Source: a bacterium | GTDB lineage: Bacteria; Bacillota; Clostridia; Lachnospirales; Lachnospiraceae | Direction of reading: 5' to 3' | DNA length: 44,004 bases | Assembly: GCA_028724545.1 (NCBI GenBank) | Contig: JAQYCU010000060.1 | Coordinates: forward strand, 1 to 44,004 | In this document: positions 7,137 to 16,524 of the stretch, piece by piece | Layout of the letters: each line of letters opens with the position of its first letter | How positions within the stretch are numbered: the stretch's first letter is position 1 | Program-made: the position numbers and the translations under genes | Notes under the pieces: model-generated | What the model was told of the DNA's origin: nothing | Database searches by the model: none | The model's input: the letters and a program-made list of their open reading frames with translations, nothing else

Positions 7137-8345
7137 TTACATCAAACCTTCTAATGTTTCACGAATTGCAGAGATGAAATCCTGACTGTTTAATACAGTC
7201 ACATCTTCCATACTGGTAATCAATGCCAAATCCTTTGTCATCTTGCCAGCCTCAATCGTTCCCAGTGTAGCCTTTTCCAACTTGTCTGCAAATTCACATA
7301 ATTCCGGAATGTTATCTAATTCACCACGTTTGCGAAGAGCACCTGTCCATGCAAAAATAGTTGCAACAGAGTTTGTAGAAGTTTCTTCGCCCTTTAAGTG
7401 TTTGTAATAATGTCTTTGTACTGTTCCATGTGCTGCTTCATATTCATAAACACCGGTTGGAGATACCAGTACGGATGTCATCATCGCAAGAGAACCACAT
7501 GCTGAAGATACCATATCACTCATAACATCTCCGTCATAGTTCTTACATGCCCAGATGAAGCCACCCTTTGCTTTCATTACACGGGCAACGGCATCATCGA
7601 TTAATGTATAGAAATATTCAATGCCTGCTGCATCAAATTTTTCTTTGTATTCTTTATCAAAGATGTCCTGGAAAATATCTTTGAAATTGTGGTCATAGAT
7701 TTTAGAAATCGTATCTTTTGTTGCAAACCACAAATCCTGCTTTGTATCAAGTGCATAACTAAAGCATGCTCTTGCAAAACTTTCAATCGATTTATCTGTA
7801 TTGTGAATACCCTGAATGATTCCAGGTCCGTCAAATTCCTGAATTGTTTTACGGATTTCCTTGCCATCTTCACCTGTAAAGACAAGTTCTGCCTTACCTG
7901 CTCCCGGCACTTTGATTTCTGTGTTTTTATAAACATCACCATATGCGTGTCTTGCCAGTGTGATTGGCTTTTCCCAGTTTTTCACGCAAGGCTCAATACC
8001 TTTTACCTGAATTGGTGCACGGAATACAGTACCGTCAAGTGCTGCCCTGATTGTGCCATTTGGTGATTTCCACATTTCTTTCAGATTGTACTCTGTCATT
8101 CGTGCTGCATTCGGTGTAATCGTAGCACATTTTACTGCCACTCCATATTTCTTTGTAGCTTCTGCAGAATCAATCGTAACCTGGTCATCTGTTTCATTAC
8201 GATGCTCTAATCCCAAATCATAATATTCTGTCTTTAAATCAACAAACGGTAAAATCAACTCGTCCTTAATCATCTGCCAAAGGATACGGGTCATCTCATC
8301 TCCGTCCATTTCTACCAAAGGTGTCGTCATTTGAATCTTAGCCAT
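7137..8345 (-). CDS. icd: NADP-dependent isocitrate dehydrogenase
   Basis: 402 residues from the ATG at 8345, preceded by GGAGGAATACAGA. Residues such as [13 protein letters not shown] near the start, [15 protein letters not shown], the catalytic [13 protein letters not shown] and [12 protein letters not shown] are those of the homodimeric NADP enzyme type that is also found in eukaryotes. It converts isocitrate to 2-oxoglutarate plus CO2 and NADPH. In fermentative gut clostridia this serves the oxidative half of an incomplete TCA path toward glutamate. No citrate synthase or aconitase gene adjoins it. It leads an operon with the MYG1-family gene and has its own promoter. Confidence 0.96.
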   Translation of the reverse strand: MAKIQMTTPLVEMDGDEMTRILWQMIKDELILPFVDLKTEYYDLGLEHRNETDDQVTIDSAEATKKYGVAVKCATITPNAARMTEYNLKEMWKSPNGTIRAALDGTVFRAPIQVKGIEPCVKNWEKPITLARHAYGDVYKNTEIKVPGAGKAELVFTGEDGKEIRKTIQEFDGPGIIQGIHNTDKSIESFARACFSYALDTKQDLWFATKDTISKIYDHNFKDIFQDIFDKEYKEKFDAAGIEYFYTLIDDAVARVMKAKGGFIWACKNYDGDVMSDMVSSACGSLAMMTSVLVSPTGVYEYEAAHGTVQRHYYKHLKGEETSTNSVATIFAWTGALRKRGELDNIPELCEFADKLEKATLGTIEAGKMTKDLALITSMEDVTVLNSQDFISAIRETLEGLM

Positions 8346-8376
8346 TCTGTATTCCTCCATTCATTAAATTAGAACC

Positions 8377-8405
8377 ATTGTATCACAATTCTTTTATTTT
8401 GAAAA
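8377..8405 (-). promoter_or_regulatory. promoter of icd
   Basis: TTTTCA, 17 bases, TACAAT on the minus strand, ending 31 bp before the icd start. The -35 box is weak and the -10 good. Confidence 0.5.
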
Positions 8406-8417
8406 CCTTTTCCGTTT

Positions 8418-8945
8418 TTAGCATTTGCCACAGCCGGCGCATCCTGTCGGCATATCAGAAGCCATATGCTCATACATAGAAGATATGGCACAAATCGCCT
8501 GTGAGGAAATGCCGTCACCTGCTCCGGTAAATCCAAGACCTTCCTCTGTTGTCGCCTTGACATTCACCTGATTTTTGTCAATACCGAGTGCTGTTGCAAT
8601 ATTCTGCTCCATCTGCTCGATATAATCCCTCATTTTAGGTTTCTGTGCAATAATCGTCGCATCAATATTTTCTATCAGATAGCACTCATTTTCCAGCATC
8701 GCTCCTACCTGTCTGAGCAGTTCCATACTGGAAGCCCCTTTATACTTTTCATCCGTATCCGGGAAATGTTTTCCGATATCTCCCAGTGCAGCTGCTCCCA
8801 GCAATGCATCCATAATGGCGTGCAGCAGTACATCAGCATCCGAATGTCCCAGCAAACCTTTCTCATAGGGAATGGTTACCCCGCCCAAAATCAATGCTCT
8901 GTTTTCTACCAGTTTGTGTACATCATATCCCATTCCGACTCGCAT
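8418..8945 (-). CDS. ispF: 2-C-methyl-D-erythritol 2,4-cyclodiphosphate synthase with Cys tail
   Basis: 175 residues. Motifs are complete: the zinc ligands D8 and H10 in GMGYDVHKL, the [14 protein letters not shown] segment, [10 protein letters not shown], and [17 protein letters not shown] near the end of the conserved fold. It forms the cyclic diphosphate in the MEP route to isoprenoids. The usual bacterial enzyme ends near residue 158-160. Here about 15 residues follow and end with CAGCGKC, a CxxCxxC arrangement at 169, 172 and 175 that is not part of the catalytic fold and could bind metal. The gene is alone, with icd downstream on the same strand. Confidence 0.96.
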   Translation of the reverse strand: MRVGMGYDVHKLVENRALILGGVTIPYEKGLLGHSDADVLLHAIMDALLGAAALGDIGKHFPDTDEKYKGASSMELLRQVGAMLENECYLIENIDATIIAQKPKMRDYIEQMEQNIATALGIDKNQVNVKATTEEGLGFTGAGDGISSQAICAISSMYEHMASDMPTGCAGCGKC

Positions 8946-9091
8946 AAAAATCCCCCTTGTCTTTCTTATTACTTTTCACACAAGCAAAACACAAAACAAT
9001 ATGCTAAAGCAACATATTGAAACTATCGTTTAAAACAATATAAGCAAAAAGCCCTGAAACAAACGCAATGTTCGTCCCAAGACTCTCTTAG

Positions 9092-9165
9092 TAGCGGAAA
9101 AGGGATTTGAACCCATGACACCACGGGTATGAACCGTGTGCTCTAGCCAACTGAGCTATTCCGCC
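9092..9165 (-). tRNA. tRNA-Met (CAT)
   Basis: The 74-nt cloverleaf starts GGCGGAATAGCTCAGTTGGC, has anticodon loop TTCATAC, a GGTTCAAATCC T-arm and a 3' discriminator A. CCA is not encoded. The D-arm and acceptor are of elongator type; initiator features are absent. Confidence 0.95.
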
Positions 9166-9197
9166 ATATTATTTAACTGTCACAAAAAATGTTATGA

Positions 9198-9270
9198 TGG
9201 GACCTACAGGGCTCGAACCTGTGACCCTCTGCTTGTAAGGCAGATGCTCTCCCAGCTGAGCTAAGATCCC
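9198..9270 (-). tRNA. tRNA-Val (TAC)
   Basis: The 73-nt cloverleaf starts GGGATCTTAGCTCAGCTGGG, with anticodon loop CTTACAA and T-arm GGTTCGAGCCC. It is the first gene of a Val-Met tRNA unit. Its acceptor stem holds the only GATC that I see between 4.54 and 42.95 kb. Confidence 0.96.
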
Positions 9271-9294
9271 TTGTGCATTTCACGCGACTTGTTT

Positions 9295-9323
9295 AATATA
9301 TCAAAACTCCCTCTGCTTGTCAA
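9295..9323 (-). promoter_or_regulatory. promoter of the tRNA-Val/tRNA-Met unit
   Basis: Minus-strand TTGACA (9323-9318), 17 bases, TATATT (9300-9295). The -35 box is perfect, and the first tRNA begins 25 bp downstream. The remaining gene-free sequence to 9467 is AT-rich and shows nothing else I can name. Confidence 0.85.
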
Positions 9324-9467
9324 GCACTTTTTTTCATTTTTATCGGATTTTCGGATTTTTTGTAAACTCTTTCTTATAATCCCTGCCATAACCACCGGAA
9401 AAAAGTTCCAAATATCTTCTTTTTGCTTCCTTTTATCTTCTTTTTCCCAAAAAGAAAGAAAGTCTGA

Positions 9468-9495
9468 TTGATTTTTTCTGAAAATCTTCTATAAT
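9468..9495 (+). promoter_or_regulatory. promoter of the VanZ-like gene
   Basis: TTGATT, 16 bases, TATAAT, about 80 bp before the start codon. Confidence 0.55.
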
Positions 9496-9573
9496 AATAA
9501 AGCAAGTCTGTGTCAGCGTCGCATACGCAGACTGTCATTTTCAAAATAAAATGCGATGCAGAATGGGGGAAAT

Positions 9574-10473
9574 ATGAATAAGCGAGCAGTTAATATCAGT
9601 AGTTTAGTAATTCTTTTGGCACTTTTGTCTTTTATTTTGGAAATGTGTCTTTACTATTTTATACCACAGCACATTGTTACCGTTGCTGTAGCCGTTGTGA
9701 TTTCTTTGGCTTTAACACATTTCTTTTTGGAAACCTCACTGAATTATGATTATTGTTTCCTGCACGCTTCTTTTATGACCATTGCTTCTATCGGCTTTTG
9801 CATGGTTATTTATTTCCTGCAGCCAAATCAGTGGATTCAATATGATTATTCCCTGATTGCCCTGATTATATTTAACTGGCTGACACCGTTTATTTATTGT
9901 TTCTTACGTGACTTTGCCGACAGAGGACCACGTTTTGATGATTATCTGTTCTTCTTTCACGGAATGAGTATTTTGTTTTTAGTCATTTACGCCATTGGCA
10001 TTATCAAGCAGTTCTTTGTAACACCTTTACTGCCACCATATGATTCATTGCCATTTGGTGCCCACAATTTCATTCCTTTTATGGCAACCGGTAATTATCT
10101 GGAAACTGCCCTGTCACAGAACGAAAGCATCCATCAGATGGTTGTTTATATCTTAGAAATGATAGTACTTGCTATCCCATTTGGTTTTTATGCAAAAGTA
10201 TATACACGCAATTTTCCGTTTCCGGCTCGTCTTGCCATCTATCTTGGCTGCCCTCTTGCCATAGAGTTACTGCAATATGTAACCGGAAATGGATATGGCG
10301 ACATCGACGACTATTCCCTTACAATAATCGGAACCGCCATCGGCATCGCCATTTATCACATTGTTCAGGCTATTTCTTACGGCCTTAACAAAAGAAACTT
10401 CTTAGAAGACCGTACTGTAACCAAAAACTTGATTTTTCATTTTGAGGGGACTAATACTTTCGATATTCGTTAA
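9574..10473 (+). CDS. VanZ family membrane protein with extra N-terminal helices
   Basis: 299 residues from the ATG at 9574, directly behind GGGGGAAAT. The ATG at 9556 has no ribosome site. At least eight hydrophobic segments are visible. The C-terminal half carries the VanZ-like signature: HNFIPFMATGNYLE, a long helix, then IELLQYVTGNGYGDIDDYSL and a final Gly-rich helix. VanZ of enterococci gives low-level teicoplanin resistance. Most chromosomal homologues have no known role, so resistance should not be assumed. The first 140 residues form a second membrane unit not found in small VanZ proteins. The 3' end overlaps the convergent transporter gene by 23 bp. Confidence 0.85.
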   Translation: MNKRAVNISSLVILLALLSFILEMCLYYFIPQHIVTVAVAVVISLALTHFFLETSLNYDYCFLHASFMTIASIGFCMVIYFLQPNQWIQYDYSLIALIIFNWLTPFIYCFLRDFADRGPRFDDYLFFFHGMSILFLVIYAIGIIKQFFVTPLLPPYDSLPFGAHNFIPFMATGNYLETALSQNESIHQMVVYILEMIVLAIPFGFYAKVYTRNFPFPARLAIYLGCPLAIELLQYVTGNGYGDIDDYSLTIIGTAIGIAIYHIVQAISYGLNKRNFLEDRTVTKNLIFHFEGTNTFDIR

Positions 10474-11584
10474 AATCCTGTACAAGGATTTTAACACCCC
10501 TTACAATCGGTTCAAATACCCCCTGCTCTTTGAATGCTTTCAGAATCATACCCACCGGTATTCCTATAATCAGTCCTAACATACCTATCAGCCGGTAACC
10601 AATAAACATAGAAAGCAATGTTGCAAAGGAACTCATGCCAACACTGTCACCTACCAGTTTCGGCTCTAACAGACGGTGTACAACCAGACAAATCACATAG
10701 GCTATTACCAGAATAATAACCTTTAAATACTCTCCCGTGAGGAAACAATAGATTGCCCACGGCGTAATAATAATGCCTGTTCCCAAAAACGGGAAAAAGT
10801 CCAGAACAGCTGTAATCAGTGCGACCAGCCACGCATATTTTGCCCTCATAAATACGCCAAATATAATCAGCAGGATAAAGAATATCACAACCATAATTTT
10901 AAAGCAGGCATTCAGATAACCTCCAACAGCACGAAGGCAGGTATTCACTGCTACATTCCAGAATTTCTTTATTCCTTCCGGAATATATCTTTTGAAAGTA
11001 TCTTTTACCTTATCCCGTTCTGCTACAAAGAAATACGACAGCATTAACGTCAGAATCGTCAGTACTACCATATTGATAACAGAATTTGCAAAAGAACCTA
11101 CTTTTGAAAGAGAACTTGTTTTCAGCGAATCAAAAAATGTCAGTACCAGGTTATTTATCTCCTGGTCTTTTTCTTTAAACAAACCATCCAGATTCTCCGG
11201 AATAATCGGAATTTTCCTGTGTAATTCTGCCATTGCATTCAACAAATCTCCCCGGATGTCTTCGTAAAGATAAGGCAGGTCTTTTATCAGCACATAAACT
11301 TCACGCGCCGTTGCATAAACGGCAAGATAGAGCAGACCTCCTACCAGCACCAGCACGGCTACAATAACGATTGCACCTCCGTGCTTTCGCATAATTTTAA
11401 TTTTGTCTTCCAGAAACATAACAACCGGATTTGCAATCGATGCAATAATCCATGCAATAATCATTGGCATAAAAAAGATAAGAAGCTGAGGTGCCAGAAA
11501 AATTACCAGCAGCGTTCCCACCAGATACAGCAACAAATTTGCAAGGATTTTCTTGTGTAATTCTTTTTTTCCTTCGTTTCCCAT
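10451..11584 (-). CDS. AI-2E family transporter (YtvI/PerM type)
   Basis: 377 residues with about eight membrane helices and a soluble stretch near 90-160. The family marks are FFPFLGTGIIITPWA and HRLLEPKLVGDSVGMSSFAT near the end. Members export small molecules or act as Na+/H+ antiporters. Substrates are mostly unproven, and the name AI-2 exporter should not be taken literally. The start at 11584 lies 24 bp after the DUF368 stop codon, so both are likely one operon. No terminator separates its end from the convergent VanZ gene, and the two coding regions overlap by 23 bp. Confidence 0.92.
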   Translation of the reverse strand: MGNEGKKELHKKILANLLLYLVGTLLVIFLAPQLLIFFMPMIIAWIIASIANPVVMFLEDKIKIMRKHGGAIVIVAVLVLVGGLLYLAVYATAREVYVLIKDLPYLYEDIRGDLLNAMAELHRKIPIIPENLDGLFKEKDQEINNLVLTFFDSLKTSSLSKVGSFANSVINMVVLTILTLMLSYFFVAERDKVKDTFKRYIPEGIKKFWNVAVNTCLRAVGGYLNACFKIMVVIFFILLIIFGVFMRAKYAWLVALITAVLDFFPFLGTGIIITPWAIYCFLTGEYLKVIILVIAYVICLVVHRLLEPKLVGDSVGMSSFATLLSMFIGYRLIGMLGLIIGIPVGMILKAFKEQGVFEPIVRGVKILVQDFNEYRKY

Positions 11585-11608
11585 AAAACCTCCTCCGTTT
11601 TCAATAAC

Positions 11609-12457
11609 TTAATCTCCTAGTTTCAAAGCAACCACACCACCAATAACAAGTGCAATAACACCTGTTAAAACAGTAACCACGCCAAGTCCTGCAAGAGGCG
11701 TTCCCATCAGAACCACAACAGGAGAAGACACTACCAGACCAAGAATGGCTGAATATGTAAGACCTTCCCATTTCTGCAAAAGAATTTCGATAATTTTCGC
11801 AATAACAAAAATGCCTAAAACAACGCCTATACCAAAAGGCACAAGTGATGCGCCTACTTCTAACACTTTTCCCCAGCTGCCTTTTACCAGCCCTGAAACC
11901 AGTTCCGTAATGGCTGTCATAATCGGATTGTAATATCCCATAATCATCAGCATCATAGAACCACTGACACCCGGAATAACCATTGTTGCCGACGCAACAA
12001 TACCAACAAAAAACATCTTGACTAATGGAATAAATCCAATCGTCAGTGTTACATCAGTACTATTCTTTCCTAAGCACTGCATTAAAATAATCGCAGCGAA
12101 GAAAATCAGAAAGACAACTCCGTTTCCTGCGCCCATTTTCTGCTTTTTCACTCTTTTCAAAAGCATTGGCACGCCACCCAGAATCAGACCGATAAATACC
12201 ATACTGGTCTGAAACGGAAAGTTTCCATAAAGCGATTTGATGGCAAATGCCAGACCAACGATGCCAACTGCCATACCGATGAAATATGGCATTAATGTCA
12301 TAATGCTTTTCTTTAACTGTTTAAACAGATGGGTAATGCAATAAATAATATTGTCATAAATTCCCATCGAAACCATCATGGTTCCACCACTGACACCCGG
12401 AATTGCATTTGCAATACCGATAATAATTCCTTTGATAATATCTTTTAAAAATCCCAT
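11609..12457 (-). CDS. DUF368 protein, probable polyprenyl-phosphate translocase (PopT type)
   Basis: 282 residues, nearly all membrane. It shows the two internal repeats of DUF368, each with a PGVSG motif: NAIPGVSGGTMMVSMGIYD near residues 17-35 and MVIPGVSGSMMLMIMGYY near 160-177. DUF368 proteins such as PopT were shown to recycle undecaprenyl phosphate across the cytoplasmic membrane for cell wall synthesis. That role is inferred here by family. It precedes the AI-2E-type transporter gene on the same strand. Confidence 0.92.
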   Translation of the reverse strand: MGFLKDIIKGIIIGIANAIPGVSGGTMMVSMGIYDNIIYCITHLFKQLKKSIMTLMPYFIGMAVGIVGLAFAIKSLYGNFPFQTSMVFIGLILGGVPMLLKRVKKQKMGAGNGVVFLIFFAAIILMQCLGKNSTDVTLTIGFIPLVKMFFVGIVASATMVIPGVSGSMMLMIMGYYNPIMTAITELVSGLVKGSWGKVLEVGASLVPFGIGVVLGIFVIAKIIEILLQKWEGLTYSAILGLVVSSPVVVLMGTPLAGLGVVTVLTGVIALVIGGVVALKLGD

Positions 12458-12644
12458 TTTCTACTCCATTCTGCATATCGTATGCATATTGGACACCGGT
12501 AACACACGACATCAGTAATGCATAACATCTGCAATAATAATTTCAAACTAAACTATATCACACTTTCCCTTTTCATACAACAAGGATTCCTCTCTTCACG
12601 TTTTCTTCACACTGATTTTTACCTTTTTGCCTTTCTCCTTTTTT

Positions 12645-12674
12645 TTGCCACAGTTTTTTTGTATATGTTATACT
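12645..12674 (+). promoter_or_regulatory. promoter of the secreted C1 peptidase
   Basis: TTGCCA, 18 bases, TATACT, 35 bp before the ATG at 12710, which has AGAAAGGAC as ribosome site. Confidence 0.65.
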
Positions 12675-12709
12675 ATGTATATGTAAAACCGTAGTAGAAA
12701 GGACAAAAA

Positions 12710-14842
12710 ATGCGAAGCAATTTTTTACACAAAACGACTTGCCTGATGCTTTCTTTCTGTCTGATGACAAGTTTTTTTACCACTCCCCCGGCAATATCTG
12801 CTGCCGGCAGTACAGACAGTTCCGGTGCAGAAGCTTTTGCAAACTGCAATACCATTTCACGGGTTTTTTCGCCTGATGGCGACAATCATTTGCAATATTA
12901 CTATGTTGATGATAACAATAAACGTGTTGATTTAACAGCATCACAGCGTGAAAATATAAGCACCGGTTCTTCTTTCAAACGGGCAGTTTCCGTTCCAGAA
13001 TCTTTTGATTTGCGAAAGGAAAATGCCGTTACTTCCATTAAAAACCAGGGAGTTACCGGCTGTTGCTGGGCATTTTCTGCATTAAAGTCACTGGAGTCCA
13101 ATCTGATTACAAAAGGACTTGCCACCTCAGACAGCATTGATTTATCCGAAAGCCACCTCGCCTGGTATGCGTTGCATACCTCTTCCCAAAAAACGGATTC
13201 CCTGTACGGCGAAGGCATTTCTATGACAGATTCCGACAACAGAAATGCATACCTTCTGGGAGGCAGTGCCTTAATCGGTGCATTTACCCTGGCACGCTGG
13301 TCCGGAGCCGTCAACGAAAGCCTTGCACCATTTCAGGGAAATTCTGCCTCTTCCCTAAACAAAATGGCAAATACAATGACAGCAAAGCCAGCCTCCTTCC
13401 GTTACAAAAAAAATTATCTTCTGACGGATGCCACCTGTTATGACAATGCTTCGCAGGATGAAATCAAATATGCCATTATGACAAATGGCGCAATGGATGC
13501 TTCTTTTTATTATAACCCTTCCTATGCCTGTACTTCTGCAAGCAGGGAAATTTCCTATTACCAGTCCTATTATACGGACAGCAGCGCAACAGACATGGCC
13601 AATCACAGTATTACCATCATCGGCTGGGACGATTCGTATTCCAAAGAAAACTTCTCCGGAACATACCAGCCTGCTTCTGACGGTGCCTGGCTGATTGCCA
13701 ACAGTTATGGTTCTTCCTATGGAAAAGACGGCTATTTCTGGATGTCCTATGAAGAACCTTCCCTGTCAGAATTTTACGAATTTTCCGGCACGACAACCGA
13801 CACTTTTCACAATAATTATCAATATGATGCAATCGGCTGGGGCCGTGGCATTACTTCCAGCGTCTCTTCTTCGGTTACCGGTGCTAATATTTTCACTGCA
13901 AACGAGAACTATACGCAGTCACTAAAAGCTGTTGGCATCTATACGCTGACAGATAATCAATCCTATACCGTCAAAATTTATCGCAATGTCACTGCTTCCA
14001 AACCCACAAGTGGCACTCTGGCAGCGACCATCACCGGGACAGAGCCTTACGCCGGATATCACACTGTCTATCTGCCTTCTGCCGTTTCCTTAAATGCCAA
14101 CGAAAAGTTTTCAGTTGTCATTACTTACAAGAGAACCAATGGCAAAAACGGCTACCTGCCGATTGAAGGTCCCAGCAACACACAAGATTCTATCACTGTA
14201 GACTATACTTCCCACGCAGGGGAAAGTTTTCTGTATCTGGATACCTCATCTGAGAACAGTTCTTCCGGTTCAAAGAAATGGTATGACCTGAATCTGACAG
14301 GAACAGATACCATCAGAAACAATATTTGTGTCAAGGCTTTTACGACAAACGAGGCGTCTTCCGGCACAATATCATTACCGAAAAACAAAGTAACCTTAGG
14401 AAAAAAAGAAACCTATAAACCTGCCATTAAAGTTAAAAATGTTGCAGACAAAACGCTTACCTTTACGAGCAGCAACAAAAAGGTTGCTTCTGTCAGCAGT
14501 TCCGGCAAAATAACGGCAAAAAAGACCGGCAAAGCTGTCATCAAGGCAAAACTTTCCACCGGACGGACAGCAAACCTGCAAGTTACCGTCAAAAAAGCAC
14601 CGTCCAAAATCACAACCAGACCTGCCAGAAGAAAAACGATAGCACGCAGGAAAAAGTTTCAAATTAAGGTAAAACTTCCTGCCGGCAGTGCCAGCAATCA
14701 AATCACATATACTTCGTCCAAGCCAAAAGTTGCCAAAGTGAATGCAAAAGGCAAAGTAACAGCGAAGAAAAAAGGTACGGCAATCATAACCGTAAAAACT
14801 TTTAACAAAAAGAAAGCAAAAATAAAAGTACAGGTAAAATAA
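12710..14842 (+). CDS. secreted papain-like (C1) cysteine peptidase with lectin-like and BIG2 domains
   Basis: 710 residues. A signal peptide (1-31, cut near ISAAG) leads to a propeptide-like region. The C1A catalytic domain begins near 97 (PESFDLR). The oxyanion Gln is Q113 in KNQGVTGCCWAFSA, the catalytic Cys C119, His H299 in NHSITIIGWDD and Asn N331 in LIANSYGSSYG. Cys118 beside the nucleophile replaces the usual Ser. A lectin-like beta domain (about 365-550, YTQSLKAVGIYT onward) is typical of clostridial C1 peptidases. Two Ig-like BIG2 repeats (about 555-630 and 633-710) form a very Lys-rich tail that could hold the protein to anionic wall polymers. The likely role is extracellular protein breakdown or wall-associated processing. 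It is a single-gene unit. Confidence 0.93.
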   Translation: MRSNFLHKTTCLMLSFCLMTSFFTTPPAISAAGSTDSSGAEAFANCNTISRVFSPDGDNHLQYYYVDDNNKRVDLTASQRENISTGSSFKRAVSVPESFDLRKENAVTSIKNQGVTGCCWAFSALKSLESNLITKGLATSDSIDLSESHLAWYALHTSSQKTDSLYGEGISMTDSDNRNAYLLGGSALIGAFTLARWSGAVNESLAPFQGNSASSLNKMANTMTAKPASFRYKKNYLLTDATCYDNASQDEIKYAIMTNGAMDASFYYNPSYACTSASREISYYQSYYTDSSATDMANHSITIIGWDDSYSKENFSGTYQPASDGAWLIANSYGSSYGKDGYFWMSYEEPSLSEFYEFSGTTTDTFHNNYQYDAIGWGRGITSSVSSSVTGANIFTANENYTQSLKAVGIYTLTDNQSYTVKIYRNVTASKPTSGTLAATITGTEPYAGYHTVYLPSAVSLNANEKFSVVITYKRTNGKNGYLPIEGPSNTQDSITVDYTSHAGESFLYLDTSSENSSSGSKKWYDLNLTGTDTIRNNICVKAFTTNEASSGTISLPKNKVTLGKKETYKPAIKVKNVADKTLTFTSSNKKVASVSSSGKITAKKTGKAVIKAKLSTGRTANLQVTVKKAPSKITTRPARRKTIARRKKFQIKVKLPAGSASNQITYTSSKPKVAKVNAKGKVTAKKKGTAIITVKTFNKKKAKIKVQVK

Positions 14843-14859
14843 GACCAACACCACGAAAC

Positions 14860-14906
14860 ATAATAGCGTATTAAAACTTGCATTGCGATTTTTAATACGC
14901 TATTAT
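14860..14906 (+). terminator. 17-bp perfect hairpin after the peptidase gene
   Basis: ATAATAGCGTATTAAAA (14860-14876) is fully complementary to 14890-14906 around a 13-base loop. It starts 18 bp after the stop codon. The following bases (ATTTAAG) give only a weak T-run, so it may end transcription or protect the mRNA 3' end. Confidence 0.6.
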
Positions 14907-15015
14907 ATTTAAGAAATAATTACCGGAAAAACAGTAACAAACTCTGCAAAAATAGAATACTGTAAAATACCCAAAACCGGTCCAGAGAAAAACAAAAAAA
15001 GAATCGAGGATTATT

Positions 15016-15873
15016 ATGTCAAAGAAATCAAAAGGAATCGTATGCATTGTTCTTGCAGCGTTATCGTTCGCTTTTATGAGTCTTTTTATTAAATTATCCG
15101 GGGACATCCCTACCCTTCAAAAATCATTTTTCAGAAATTTTGTTGCAGCATTTGTCGCACTGGCTCTGTTACTAAAAGAAAAGACACCACTTTCTTTTGA
15201 AAAAAAAGCGTGGTGCCCTGTTTTGGGACGTGCTGCTTTCGGCACAATCGGTATCTTTTTTAATTTTTATGCCATCGACCATCTGGATATCGCCGACGCT
15301 TCTATGCTCAATAAACTGTCGCCTTTTTTCGCAATTCTGTTTTCCTTCTTTCTTTTAAAAGAAAAAATCGCTCCTTATCAGATGGGATGCGTACTTGCTG
15401 CCCTGGCCGGTGCGATGTTTATCCTAAAACCAAATGGAACTTCGCTCACTTCTTTTCCGGCTCTCATCGGACTATTTGGTGGTATGGCTGCCGGACTGGC
15501 GTACACCCTGCTGCGTAAGGCAACCAGTATGGGCGTTCCGGGGGCATTTATTGTATTTTTCTTTTCCGTCTTTTCATGCCTGTGTTCCCTGCCATACTGC
15601 ATTCTGCACTTTACGCCAATGAACGGCTGGCAGGTATTTACCCTCTTTATGACAGGTGTTGCAGCCTCCTTTGGACAGTTTTTCATTACAGCAGCATATA
15701 CTTATGCTCCTGCCAAGGAACTCTCCGTATACGATTATTCTAACGTGATTTTTTCAGGGATTCTTGGTTTTCTTTTTCTTGGAGAAATCCCCGATATTTT
15801 TAGTTTTATCGGATGCTTCATCATCATTGGTGCTTCCGTCGTTATGTTCCGGCTCCGTCTGCGACACGGATAA
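15016..15873 (+). CDS. EamA/DMT family transporter
   Basis: 285 residues with ten hydrophobic helices arranged as two EamA repeats. The ATG at 15016 follows GAGGATTATT. The repeat ends (LFSFFLLKEKIAPYQMGCV near 105-125 and ILGFLFLGEIPDIFSFIGC near 245-265) are typical of drug/metabolite exporters. The substrate cannot be read from sequence. The last 120 bp are also the end of the convergent exonuclease gene on the other strand. Confidence 0.92.
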   Translation: MSKKSKGIVCIVLAALSFAFMSLFIKLSGDIPTLQKSFFRNFVAAFVALALLLKEKTPLSFEKKAWCPVLGRAAFGTIGIFFNFYAIDHLDIADASMLNKLSPFFAILFSFFLLKEKIAPYQMGCVLAALAGAMFILKPNGTSLTSFPALIGLFGGMAAGLAYTLLRKATSMGVPGAFIVFFFSVFSCLCSLPYCILHFTPMNGWQVFTLFMTGVAASFGQFFITAAYTYAPAKELSVYDYSNVIFSGILGFLFLGEIPDIFSFIGCFIIIGASVVMFRLRLRHG

Positions 15874-16524
15874 TTCAGAAAATGCCGCAAAAAACTCCGG
15901 GCACATATTAAGCAATGTATTATCACTTGTTTCTGTCCGAAACAAATCCAACACCGGCTTCATCACTCTTTCAAATTCTTCTTTATTTTTTGACAGTCGT
16001 AAGATTTCTGCCGTGTTAACGGCATCTGCCAGTGCCGTATGCTGTGCACCCGTAAATTCATAATCAGCTGATGCCACAGCCTGCTTTAATTTAATTTTCT
16101 TTTCAATGCCCAGCAGACGACTGTATTCCTCCTGAAAATCATTCCAGTTTACTTCCATCCGGTGAATGATTTTCCCTTTATATTCTTTAAATTCTGCTTC
16201 ATTCTGAAACTGTCTGATATCACACATACTCCAGGAATAAAATTGCGCCGGTTTCTTCCCTATCCATTTTGCAAAATCATCCATTGCTTCTGAAAATCCA
16301 GGGGCTCCTGCCAATTTGTCATCCGTAATTCCTGTTAACTCTATAATCAATGCGTCCATTTTTCCAAACTCTGGCGATACATAAGTCTGATATGTATCAA
16401 TGACATCAAAATTTTCATTCATTTTTACAGCACCAATCTCAATCAGTTCACTGGACAGTTTGTGTGAATCCCGGTACTGCCTCTCTATTTTATTCATTTC
16501 CAAATCAATCACAATATGATTCAC
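15754..16524 (-). CDS. DEDDh exonuclease (DnaQ/KapD-like) with charged C-terminal tail
   Basis: 256 residues from the GTG at 16524 (GGAAG seven bases upstream). The TTG at 16542 has none. The catalytic set is visible: IVIDLEMN (Asp and Glu), a mid Asp in WSMCDIRQF, and H and D in QHTALADAVNT. This matches KapD-like 3'-5' exonucleases of RNA or DNA. The tail after about residue 215 is acidic and then Lys-rich, looks disordered, and is encoded exactly where the gene overlaps the EamA gene by 120 bp. The tail may therefore be a recent extension by loss of an earlier stop. Confidence 0.85.
   Translation of the reverse strand: MNHIVIDLEMNKIERQYRDSHKLSSELIEIGAVKMNENFDVIDTYQTYVSPEFGKMDALIIELTGITDDKLAGAPGFSEAMDDFAKWIGKKPAQFYSWSMCDIRQFQNEAEFKEYKGKIIHRMEVNWNDFQEEYSRLLGIEKKIKLKQAVASADYEFTGAQHTALADAVNTAEILRLSKNKEEFERVMKPVLDLFRTETSDNTLLNMCPEFFAAFSELSVSQTEPEHNDGSTNDDEASDKTKNIGDFSKKKKTKNP

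Noticed and set aside
9574-10473. VanZ-like protein as evidence of glycopeptide resistance
   Set aside because: No other van genes are present. Chromosomal VanZ proteins are widespread and mostly unrelated to resistance.
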